A DNA stretch of 22,566 nt from Clostridia bacterium. GTDB lineage: Bacteria; Bacillota; Clostridia; Lachnospirales; Lachnospiraceae. Positions within the stretch are counted from its first letter, which is position 1, and every line of letters begins with the position of its first letter. The stretch covers positions 1 to 22,566 of the forward strand of contig BNZI01000015.1 of assembly GCA_026000945.1 (NCBI GenBank). The letters run 5' to 3'. A model generated the notes under the pieces. That model searched no databases. It was not told where the DNA came from and worked only from the letters and a program-made list of their open reading frames with translations. Below, one piece after another: positions 7,020 through 14,111 of the stretch. A program made the translations under genes and the position numbers.

Positions 7020-7320
7020 TAGGGTGTGTTCACACTACCGTGAAGCGTCTATTTTTTGGTAGGTTTTCCCTAGGTTTTTGTTCAGAGATTGGAAATTGTT
7101 TCATATCTCACTTACGGGAGAATATTGGTCTATTTTCTCCTCGTTCGTAGATACGAAAACAGGCTCTTAGAAAAACTATCCACAATATTATTTTCACTCG
7201 TAAATGCTAAATAAGCTCTTTGTTTTCTTGAAATACGTATGGTTGTTTACAAAAATTTGCTTTGCAAGGTGGAAAATCTACTTAAAATCTAGATATTTCG
7301 TCTAGTGTGAACATGCTCTA
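7020..7320 (+). mobile_element. MITE-like dispersed repeat, copy B
   Basis: This is the copy with the best-preserved ends. The left end TAGGGTGTGTTCACACTACC (7020-7039) and the right end, read in reverse, TAGAGCATGTTCACACTA, match at 15 of the first 18 positions. TA is present at both borders (7020-7021, 7319-7320). Internal blocks shared with copy A include TCTCACTTACGGGAGAATAT (7106-7125) and AAGCTCTTTGTTTTCTTGAAATACG-like sequence near 7213-7240. It carries no intact ORF. It separates the GH4 and hydrolase genes without touching either. Confidence 0.85.
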
Positions 7321-7548
7321 ATATAGTGTACTTTTGATATTATTTTTATTATTCGATAGCAAAAATAAATAAAACAGATCAGTACTCATTTGAGAATAGA
7401 TTATTTTAAGGAAAAATAGAGATCTATGGAGGTTTTACTTCGCAATCATGGAGAACTGATAGAAAATAGAAATTTTTATGTGGAGAGATTCCATATAGAT
7501 TTAGAAAGAGAAATGCACAAATGAAATATTAGAATTTTATACGAAAAA

Positions 7549-7583
7549 TATGTCTACTAAGATAGCTTGTCCTAGTAGACATA
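7549..7583 (-). terminator. Intrinsic terminator of the DUF2974-like hydrolase gene
   Basis: The 11-bp stem TATGTCTACTA (7549-7559) / TAGTAGACATA (7573-7583) is followed on the minus strand by ATTTTTCG. It sits 16 bases past the stop codon. Confidence 0.7.
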
Positions 7584-7598
7584 AACAGTAAATATCCT

Positions 7599-8942
7599 TT
7601 AGTTAGGAATCTTTGCATAAGTTCCGAAAGGAATCAAATCGACTAAGCGTGTTAAGACAGTGCGCACAGTATCATCTGAAAGTCCCGGATATTGTAGATA
7701 GTCTGTGACATGGATGACGAAACGTTCTTGAAAATCATCCGGTAGCGTTAAATTTGCAGTATTTTTAATTTCTGTCTTCACTTTAGGATTCATGAAACTT
7801 AATATACTATAAATGAAAAAGTGCCAATCTTCCTCACTCATCTTTTTTTCTGCATAAGACATAAATCCATGTATTTTTTCCATAAAAAAAGAAGGACGCA
7901 AAGCTGTTTGGCTTAAGACTAAATTATCGTTTTCATCCGGAGGAGCAAACAATGAATAAGCAGCGTGTGTGTTAGCTAAAAATACACCTAAAGCTTTGTC
8001 AAATGTAGAAGTATCATCTGCAGGTTTAGGTGTGGCATAGGCTAATACATAGCGTCTTTCCTTTGCAATGGGATTGAGTAAAGTACTGACAAAATCCCAG
8101 TCATTACATATGTTCGTAAATTTATCGGAATGTGCTTCAATTTCCTGCTTGTACTTTTCACAAAAAGCACCAGAAAACCCTTGTGCGTTATAAGCATAGA
8201 CATGCTCAATATATGTACCTCTTAGTGTACCTACGTATTGTGCTTTGTTTCCTCCTTTAGAGTATCCCGTTAAATAAATGGTTTTACCTTCGCCATATAA
8301 AGGGAAAACACGGTCAAAGTAGGCTAATGCCCGTTCTTGTTGAGGTGTATCGGTCACGGTTAACTCAGCACCATGTCCGTTATCCAGCCATTCCACAACG
8401 CCGGCAGTGCCTTTAAAAGCAATAATGAGTTCATCACCATATTCAATAGTCGTATAAATGACGTGATTGGTTGCTTCTACATTGCCTGGTTGCTCATTGT
8501 CTATATCAATAATGAACATTTGTTGATAAACTTCTGGATGATTGAGAATAGTTTGTACGACATATTGAAAATCTTGGCGAGTAAAGCCCATGGTGGTAGG
8601 ATTTTCTTGAACCGTTTCAATATCAAACTCATTTGCCCATTGATAAATACTATATTTGTTATATTGCTGATTTTTTTCTTCTAAATTTAAAGAATCAAAA
8701 GCAATGGTGTAAATTACTGAATTTAAAATAAGAAACTCAGTTTCACGATTAGAGGTATCTACAGCTTTTTCAGCGGAAAAAACTAAGTCTTTTGCAGGAA
8801 TAACGGTAGTCGTTGCTGCAGACGATGTATAGTACTCAATATTTTTTGGTATTAAGACACTATATGTTCCGTATGGAGTAGAGATGCCGCTAAACCATAA
8901 AGCTAGAATATTAAAAATAATTAATATTTTTGTCATATTCAC
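7599..8942 (-). CDS. Secreted alpha/beta-hydrolase, DUF2974 (Mbeg1-like) / lipase-like
   Basis: A 447-residue protein with an N-terminal hydrophobic segment (residues 4-20) that should act as signal peptide or anchor. Residues about 65-370 fit the DUF2974 alpha/beta-hydrolase family. IIAFKGTAG (173-181) is at the oxyanion-side strand. The nucleophile elbow is GYSKGG (Ser228), with a lipase-type GxSxG. NDWDFVS (Asp281/283) and THAAYSLF (His326) are in the expected order for the acid and the base. The substrate is unknown; family members are often annotated as lipases without biochemical proof. SD AAGGAG lies 7 bases before the ATG. It is transcribed divergently from the lipoprotein gene and ends at its own terminator. 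Confidence 0.8.
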   Translation of the reverse strand: MNMTKILIIFNILALWFSGISTPYGTYSVLIPKNIEYYTSSAATTTVIPAKDLVFSAEKAVDTSNRETEFLILNSVIYTIAFDSLNLEEKNQQYNKYSIYQWANEFDIETVQENPTTMGFTRQDFQYVVQTILNHPEVYQQMFIIDIDNEQPGNVEATNHVIYTTIEYGDELIIAFKGTAGVVEWLDNGHGAELTVTDTPQQERALAYFDRVFPLYGEGKTIYLTGYSKGGNKAQYVGTLRGTYIEHVYAYNAQGFSGAFCEKYKQEIEAHSDKFTNICNDWDFVSTLLNPIAKERRYVLAYATPKPADDTSTFDKALGVFLANTHAAYSLFAPPDENDNLVLSQTALRPSFFMEKIHGFMSYAEKKMSEEDWHFFIYSILSFMNPKVKTEIKNTANLTLPDDFQERFVIHVTDYLQYPGLSDDTVRTVLTRLVDLIPFGTYAKIPN

Positions 8943-8986
8943 TCCTTCAGGGGGTATCCCTAATATTCTTTAAGATATAATTTAAT

Positions 8987-9015
8987 ATTATAAAATATTT
9001 ATGATAGAAAGACAA
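8987..9015 (-). promoter_or_regulatory. Promoter of the DUF2974-like hydrolase gene
   Basis: On the minus strand, TTGTCT (9015-9010), a 17-base spacer and TATAAT (8992-8987), about 45 bases before the start codon. Confidence 0.6.
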
Positions 9016-9117
9016 CTATTTTTTAGAGAAAAATAAAAAAATATTACTAAATTAAATCGAAAGTGAAAATCTATTAAAATCTTTATTTGTTTGACTTTGA
9101 TTTTGTCGAATACTATC

Positions 9118-9145
9118 TTGCTTTTCATAACGGCTGTGCTATAAT
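9118..9145 (+). promoter_or_regulatory. Promoter of the DNRLRE lipoprotein gene
   Basis: TTGCTT (9118-9123), a 16-base spacer and perfect TATAAT (9140-9145), about 40 bases before the coding start. Together with the minus-strand promoter it forms a divergent control region of 237 bases. Confidence 0.55.
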
Positions 9146-9185
9146 ATAACTTTATATAAAATTAAAATTTTAGAGGAGTATGAAA

Positions 9186-10445
9186 ATGGAAGGATTAGCT
9201 GTAATCAAGAGAAAGGTCGTTATTTTTGCTTTGTGTTTCGCTTTTATTTTCACTGCTTGTACTCATCAGAACATAGATCAAAACGGAAAAGAAACAAATG
9301 CTGGACAAAATAGTCAAGGATATAAGCCAAACGGTTTAGAAAAAACACTATGGATTTCTGGAGAAAATGAAGTAGTTACTGCGATATTGGATGAAATGAA
9401 TCCAGAAAAAAATTTGATGGACATGGATGATTTAACGTTGATGGGTATAGGAGGAGTAAAGCAAGGTGAGGATACTTTTCGTAATTTAGCTTTAGTCAGA
9501 TTACCTTTGCCTGCCAATGTTTTAGCATCGCAAATTAAATCTGCTTTTTTATATGTAAAAAAACATAGTGGTGATGCAGTGACTTTCCAAGCTGGAGCAG
9601 TGGCAGAAAATTGGATTACAAATCGTATAAATATGTTAGAGTTCGAAAAACAAAATTATCAGCTAGAGTCTGCATTGAGTGAAGCAGATGAGGATGATTG
9701 GTATAAAATTGATGTAAGTCTTATTGTACAAGATTGGTTACTAGGCAATAAGAATAATTATGGTTTCGTCCTTGAAACCTCAGATTTAAACGGTATAGCA
9801 CAGTTTTATTCTGCTTATGGAGAAGATTTTGACAATTATCCGAAGCTAAGGGTAGATTACGAAGAAAGAATACAAGAAGAATTTTATGGTAAATATGAAT
9901 TTGTTGAACAAAGCGATGGGAACTGTTTGTCTTTTGCTTTGCGAGATACGTCAGGCATTTATTATGAAGATTTGTTTGAAAATACGGAAGAGTTCCAAAA
10001 TGTCTATGAGACCAGCGGGCTTCCTGGTATATTGACTTATTTTCGAGATATATGTCTAGCGTATATAGAAGAGAATAAAGAAACTTTAGGTATTTCATCC
10101 ATTAGGCAGTTAAACGGAGAAGATGAAAAAATATCTGCAGATGAAGAATATAAGATTGCTTTGAAAATCGGCGTAAGGGATAGTACTGCACCAAGTGGTA
10201 TTCAAGTAGATGGTGATTTTGATTATCATTTGCGTGTCCAGTTAAAAGATGGAAGTTGGGCAGAAAAAACACCTGGAGAGAAATCTCGAGTTGTGCCAGG
10301 TTCTAATCAGGAAATAAATATTGGTCAATATCCTTGGGATTCTAGTTATTTATGGGGTTATGAAAAGTGGAGCGAATATTATACCAGTGACACGATATAT
10401 TTTGCAGTAAAAAAATCGACAGATGACTTTACTAAACATAAATAA
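9186..10445 (+). CDS. Lipoprotein with DNRLRE domain and possible Cys-His hydrolase domain
   Basis: The ATG at 9186 is preferred because GGAG (9175-9178) is 7 bases away; the in-frame ATG at 9180 is too close. Numbering from 9180: a hydrophobic signal (13-25) ends in the lipobox FTAC (Cys27), so the mature protein is probably a membrane lipoprotein. Residues about 55-228 fit a DNRLRE-type beta-sandwich (LALVRLPLP, SAFLYVKK, WYKIDVSLIVQDWL, YGFVLETSD, PKLRVDY). The C-terminal half has NCLSFALRD (Asn248-Cys249) and, far downstream, DFDYHLRVQLKDGSWAEKTPG (His350, Trp360). The pair resembles the NC-x-YAL / DYH-x-GxWxxK signature of papain-like enzymes in some bacterial secreted proteins and toxins. 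Enzymatic activity is inference. A hairpin plus T-run follows the gene. Confidence 0.75.
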   Translation: MEGLAVIKRKVVIFALCFAFIFTACTHQNIDQNGKETNAGQNSQGYKPNGLEKTLWISGENEVVTAILDEMNPEKNLMDMDDLTLMGIGGVKQGEDTFRNLALVRLPLPANVLASQIKSAFLYVKKHSGDAVTFQAGAVAENWITNRINMLEFEKQNYQLESALSEADEDDWYKIDVSLIVQDWLLGNKNNYGFVLETSDLNGIAQFYSAYGEDFDNYPKLRVDYEERIQEEFYGKYEFVEQSDGNCLSFALRDTSGIYYEDLFENTEEFQNVYETSGLPGILTYFRDICLAYIEENKETLGISSIRQLNGEDEKISADEEYKIALKIGVRDSTAPSGIQVDGDFDYHLRVQLKDGSWAEKTPGEKSRVVPGSNQEINIGQYPWDSSYLWGYEKWSEYYTSDTIYFAVKKSTDDFTKHK

Positions 10446-10470
10446 ATTGAGATGGTGTAGGGTGGAGAAT

Positions 10471-10503
10471 TGTGTATGAGAAAAATATACACAGAATTTT
10501 TTT
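10471..10503 (+). terminator. Intrinsic terminator after the DNRLRE lipoprotein gene
   Basis: TGTGTAT (10471-10477) pairs with ATACACA (10487-10493), followed by GAA and seven T (10497-10503). The remaining intergenic sequence to 10731 is AT-rich. A 34-codon frame (10476-10580) overlaps this hairpin; it has a GGAG eight bases upstream but no recognisable similarity. Confidence 0.6.
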
Positions 10504-10731
10504 CATTCCCAGATTTGAGCGATTTTAAAATAATTGTAGAAGTGACAGATAAAATAATGAGTGCTGTAGTAAATCTCTGAAGTATGGGTAAAATTAGGGA
10601 GAGAAAATAATTGTAAAAAGAATATAAAATGATTAGATGAAAAAATGACGAAATAAATAGAACTGTCTAAGATTGTATGAAAGGTCAGTTTACCATTTAA
10701 TCAATGGGAAAGGAGGTAAAAAAGGATTATT

Positions 10732-11526
10732 ATGGGAAGGACTTTATTATCTGCTTTAATGGGTACGGGTTTTACTTTTTTGATGACTGCTACTGGTGCG
10801 GCAGCAGTGTTTCTTTTTCAAGGAGATGCCAAAGGTTACTACCAAAAAGCATGTTTGGGCTTCGCAGCAGGTGTGATGATTGCGGCTTCTGTCTGGTCAT
10901 TACTGATTCCAGCTATTGACTTAGCGGAAAGTCTAGGACAAAGTGGATGGGGAATGGCTGCGGGAGGTTTTTTATTTGGCGGAGTTTTCTTTTTAATATT
11001 GGATAAGATCATTCCACATTTGCATATGGATACCGACCGTCCGGAAGGCATGAAAAGTCAATGGAAAAGAACGACAATGTTAGTTACAGCAGTAACTTTA
11101 CACAACTTGCCTGAAGGAATGGCAGTAGGTTTAAGTTGCGCTTTGGCAGCTTCTTCCGATAGTCCTGTGAATTCAGCAGCAGCTTTTACTTTGGCTTTGG
11201 GGATTGGTTTACAAAATCTTCCTGAAGGGGCGGCAATCGCCTTACCTTTACGCCAAGAAGGTATGTCAAAGACAAAAGCTTTTCTTTGGGGCAGTGTTTC
11301 AGGTCTTGTGGAGCCAATTGGTGCGGTAATTACCGTTTTAACGATAAAGTATATGCAATTTGTTATGCCTTTTTTGCTAGCTTTTGCTGCGGGAGCGATG
11401 ATTTATGTAGTAGCAGAGGAGCTGATTCCGGAAGCAAATAGCGGGGAAGAACATTCTAATGTGGGAACAGTGAGTTTATTTTTAGGCTTTGCTTTAATGA
11501 TGGTTTTAGACGTAACTTTGGGTTAA
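10732..11526 (+). CDS. ZIP family metal transporter (GufA-like)
   Basis: A 264-residue membrane protein with about eight spans, expected to import Zn2+ or other divalent cations. The hallmark metal-site motifs are present: HNLPEG (124-129) in the fourth span, QNLPEG (161-166) in the fifth where many relatives have His in place of Gln161, and AEELIPE (228-234). The histidine-bearing stretch PHLHMDTDRPEG (95-106) is the usual cytosolic loop. AGGAGGT lies 14 bases before the ATG and AAAGGA about 6 bases before it, so two SD-like sites are present. The stop codon overlaps the ATG of the next gene (TAATG), indicating translational coupling with yraN. Confidence 0.92.
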   Translation: MGRTLLSALMGTGFTFLMTATGAAAVFLFQGDAKGYYQKACLGFAAGVMIAASVWSLLIPAIDLAESLGQSGWGMAAGGFLFGGVFFLILDKIIPHLHMDTDRPEGMKSQWKRTTMLVTAVTLHNLPEGMAVGLSCALAASSDSPVNSAAAFTLALGIGLQNLPEGAAIALPLRQEGMSKTKAFLWGSVSGLVEPIGAVITVLTIKYMQFVMPFLLAFAAGAMIYVVAEELIPEANSGEEHSNVGTVSLFLGFALMMVLDVTLG

Positions 11527-11963
11527 TGATTATGGTCAAGAGAAATAAAAGGGAAATTGGCAGTCGCTATGAAGAAATAGCGGCTGCTTATTTTCTCGCT
11601 CGGAATTATCAAATTTTAAAAAGAAATTTCTATACACTAGAGGGAGAAGTTGATATAATTGCTAGGGATAAAGAATTTTTGGTTTTTATTGAAGTTCGTT
11701 ATCGCATAAATACCAGATATGGACATCCTTTAGAATCCATCAGTTTGCGGAAAAAACAAAGGTTAGTTAGTGCGGCAAAGATATATCTGAGGCAGGAGGG
11801 ACTTTCGCTAGATATTCCCTGCCGTTTTGATGTGTTAGGTATCTTAGGATCACAGGATCAAAGAAGTTGGATTTCTCAAAATCAACAGGTAAGTTTAGAA
11901 GAGAGGGATGTAAAACCCTTGATTGAGCATATTGAGAATGCGTGGCAGCTGGATGAGGTGTAG
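11526..11963 (+). CDS. yraN: YraN/UPF0102 family endonuclease-like protein
   Basis: A 145-residue protein of the UPF0102 family, which has the restriction-endonuclease-like fold of Holliday-junction resolvases. The expected motifs are visible: GSRYEEIAAAYF near the N-terminus, GEVDIIARD (39-47, the GExD core), VFIEVRYR (52-59, where EVK is more usual) and RFDVLGI. Molecular function in the cell is unproven. The start overlaps the ZIP stop codon; ATG at 11532 is an alternative two codons in. The stop lies one base before pgeF, so ZIP, yraN and pgeF form one transcription unit. Confidence 0.9.
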   Translation: MIMVKRNKREIGSRYEEIAAAYFLARNYQILKRNFYTLEGEVDIIARDKEFLVFIEVRYRINTRYGHPLESISLRKKQRLVSAAKIYLRQEGLSLDIPCRFDVLGILGSQDQRSWISQNQQVSLEERDVKPLIEHIENAWQLDEV

Positions 11964-11964
11964 T

Positions 11965-12813
11965 ATGATTAATTGGAAAAAAAAGAATCAAGAAGAAGTT
12001 TTGGAAGAAAAAGAAGCATATGGAGTACCTTACCTTACTTTTTCTTTGCTCAATCTTTTACCTATGGTAAAACATGCCTTTTCTACTCGCTTAGGTGGAG
12101 TTAGCAGAGGTGAGTTTGCCTCAATGAATTTTATTACTGCCCGTGGAGATACACAAGAAGCTGTGAATGCAAATTATGAAATTATGTCTAAAGTGCTAGA
12201 GACTCCCCGTGAACAAATGGTTGCCGCTTATCAGATGCACACAACGAATGTAAGGAAAGTCGGACAAGAAGATGCTGGAAAAGGTATTGTCTACCCTAGG
12301 GATTATCGGGATGTGGATGGGCTCATTACCAATGTTCCTGGCTTAATGTTGGTTACTTTTTATGCGGATTGTATTCCTTTGTATTTGGTGGATGTGAAAA
12401 ATAAAGCAATAGGTCTTAGTCATGCAGGATGGCGAGGTACGGTGAATAATATGGCAAAAAATACTATAAAAGCCATGCAAGAAGCCTATGATACAAAACC
12501 GGAGAATCTATTTGTCGCAATAGGTCCGGGTATTTGCTCAGATTGCTATGAAGTAAATGAAGAACTGGCGGATGAGTTTAAAAAAATTTTTCCTGATAAT
12601 TATCAAAGAATTGTTCAATATAATAGTAAAGGAAATTATTTTCTGGATCTGTGTGAAGCAAATGCACAGCAATTTTTGGATTTAGCTGTTCCGAAATCTC
12701 AAATTGCCTTAAGTAATATTTGTACTTGCTGTAATGCAAAGTATTTGTTTTCTCATCGCGCAAGCGCAGGGAAAAGAGGGAATATGGCGGCTTTTCTTTC
12801 CCTAACTATTTAG
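11965..12813 (+). CDS. pgeF: Peptidoglycan editing factor PgeF (YfiH/YlmD, multicopper-oxidase-like laccase domain)
   Basis: A 282-residue protein. In E. coli, PgeF hydrolyses mis-incorporated L-Ser from UDP-MurNAc-L-Ser; related proteins show purine nucleoside or oxidase activities in vitro. Family motifs are clear: FSTRLGGVS, QMHTTNV (His92), FYADCIPLYLVD (Cys136), SHAGWRGT (His153), IGPGI and SHRASAGKRGNMAAF. The His-Cys-His Zn set is intact. ATG 11965 is chosen because GAGGTG (11955-11960) precedes it; the longer frame from 11923 would overlap yraN by 40 bases and adds non-conserved residues. The stop TAG (12811-12813) is made from the TA target and first G of MITE copy C. Confidence 0.92.
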   Translation: MINWKKKNQEEVLEEKEAYGVPYLTFSLLNLLPMVKHAFSTRLGGVSRGEFASMNFITARGDTQEAVNANYEIMSKVLETPREQMVAAYQMHTTNVRKVGQEDAGKGIVYPRDYRDVDGLITNVPGLMLVTFYADCIPLYLVDVKNKAIGLSHAGWRGTVNNMAKNTIKAMQEAYDTKPENLFVAIGPGICSDCYEVNEELADEFKKIFPDNYQRIVQYNSKGNYFLDLCEANAQQFLDLAVPKSQIALSNICTCCNAKYLFSHRASAGKRGNMAAFLSLTI

Positions 12814-13133
12814 GACGTGTTTACACTACCGCAGTATCTATTTTTAGGTAGATTTTGTTGCCGGTTTGCGTTTAGAGCTTGTTTTTGTATCACACTTATG
12901 AGAGAATGTTGGTCTATTTTTCTTCCTAAAGTGCCTTAAATTCCTTGAATACTGGAGGTATTTCAGGTCACCTTTTCGTATGGGTGTATAGGTGAAAAAC
13001 GATACAAAACATTTTTCTTGCTTAAAAAATACTGAAACAAGCTGGAAATACCCCCGTATGTCTACAAAAATTTGCCTTGCGGGACGGAAAATCTACGCAA
13101 AATCTGAGCATTCAGGTAATGAAATACACCCTA
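12811..13133 (+). mobile_element. MITE-like dispersed repeat, copy C
   Basis: The left end TAGGACGTGTTTACACTACC (12811-12830) matches copy B at 16 or more of 20 positions. The right end read in reverse is TAGGGTGTATTTCATTACC. TA borders are at 12811-12812 and 13132-13133. Shared internal blocks are CTTATGAGAGAATGTTGGTC near 12895-12914 and, near the right end, CTACAAAAATTTGCCTTGCG and GGAAAATCTACGCAAAATCT. It sits exactly in the stop codon of pgeF and splits pgeF from the downstream operon. Confidence 0.85.
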
Positions 13134-13206
13134 AAAAAAGGGATGGACCATTAAACAATAGAGAGTAATATACACGACAGAAAAGGAAAGTAGAGAGGAG
13201 ATTCAA

Positions 13207-14058
13207 ATGCGAACTAGGTTAAAAAGAATTTATCCAGCCGATGTTATACGCATTGTAATATCTATAGGAATTGCTTTTGTGATGATTGCGGTTATTAATA
13301 TTAATCAATTTTTTTATGCACAAAATGATCAGCCTGCTTCGGATATTGGAATTGGTTATCCTGCCACTGCACAGACACAACGAGTAAATAGTATACAAGA
13401 AATTTGGAAACATAATTATTTTACCATTGAAATAGAAAAACAAGATCTGAAAGCGACGAGAACATATAAATCTTTAACAGATAATTTTTATACCAGTAGT
13501 TTTTTGCAAACATGGCTAGAAAAATTAAAAGGTAAGACTTTGGGTCAGTTTTATACGGCACAATTACAATCGGGTGAAACAATCTTAGTATTTTTAGATA
13601 CCAATCTATTGGGTAGAAATAAGAATTTACTTACTTTACCTATTGGCGCGGTAGAACGGAATGCGGATTTAGAAGTTTTGAAAAAAATATCACAAAAGTA
13701 TGACGTAACAGACAATACATGGTATGTAGATATGAGTAATCATGATTTTATCGTTCCAGATTCTGTGCAAAAAACTTCTCAGGGTTTGAAACAGTATATG
13801 TGGTTTGCCGTTTTGCTGGGCTCGTATTTATTGTTCACTTTATTTTTATCTCGAATAGGGAGATGGACCAAAAGAAAAAAAAGCTTAAAAGTAGCTGAAG
13901 AAGAGAGTAACAAGTTAAATTGGGATACAATTTCTGAGGGAAGAGCAGTCTTACAAAGAGTGGAGTCCGGAAAATATAAAGAAGCTTCAGATTGGGAAGA
14001 AATTCTAGATTGGGAAGAAGTGTTTGAACCTGAAGATGTACATTCTCGTAAAATTTAA
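13207..14058 (+). CDS. Unrecognised two-span membrane protein
   Basis: A 283-residue protein I cannot assign. A basic N-terminus (MRTRLKRIYP) precedes span 1 (about 13-34). An extracytoplasmic region of about 160 residues follows, rich in Tyr, Asn and Gln (35-196). Span 2 is about 197-215. A cytoplasmic tail begins RWTKRKK and ends in a very acidic stretch with two DWEE(I/V) units (262-271). SD GAGAGGAG lies before the ATG. It starts 74 bases after MITE copy C and 53 bases before the flippase gene. The neighbourhood (flippase, murF) suggests, but does not show, a cell-envelope role. Confidence 0.75.
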   Translation: MRTRLKRIYPADVIRIVISIGIAFVMIAVININQFFYAQNDQPASDIGIGYPATAQTQRVNSIQEIWKHNYFTIEIEKQDLKATRTYKSLTDNFYTSSFLQTWLEKLKGKTLGQFYTAQLQSGETILVFLDTNLLGRNKNLLTLPIGAVERNADLEVLKKISQKYDVTDNTWYVDMSNHDFIVPDSVQKTSQGLKQYMWFAVLLGSYLLFTLFLSRIGRWTKRKKSLKVAEEESNKLNWDTISEGRAVLQRVESGKYKEASDWEEILDWEEVFEPEDVHSRKI

Positions 14059-14111
14059 TCGAAAATCATGGGAAAAACAGCACGTGTTTACTTACAGCGG
14101 GGGAAAGGTAG

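Larger units (their letters stand above)
6776..7598. other. Intergenic stretch: GH4 promoter, MITE copy B, low-complexity AT-rich DNA
   Basis: Apart from the GH4 promoter region (6795-6861), MITE copy B (7020-7320) and a terminator (7549-7583), no gene is supported. Small hairpins occur, such as TAGATA (6924-6929) with TATCTA (6935-6940). A 32-codon frame at 7426-7524 has no good ribosome binding site and I do not call it a gene. Confidence 0.6.

Noticed and set aside
7426..7524. 32-codon plus-strand frame in the spacer downstream of MITE copy B
   Set aside because: Weak and distant SD, immediate upstream stop codon in frame, no recognisable domain.
10476..10580. 34-codon plus-strand frame with GGAG eight bases upstream
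   Set aside because: It overlaps a terminator-like hairpin, has no recognisable similarity and is within chance expectation for AT-rich DNA.
10704..10919. Open frame starting just before the ZIP gene
   Set aside because: It overlaps the ZIP transporter in another frame and contains the ZIP ribosome binding site; the ZIP frame has clear family motifs.
11923..11964. Longer N-terminus for pgeF
   Set aside because: It would overlap yraN, adds residues not typical of the family, and ATG 11965 has a well-placed GAGGTG.
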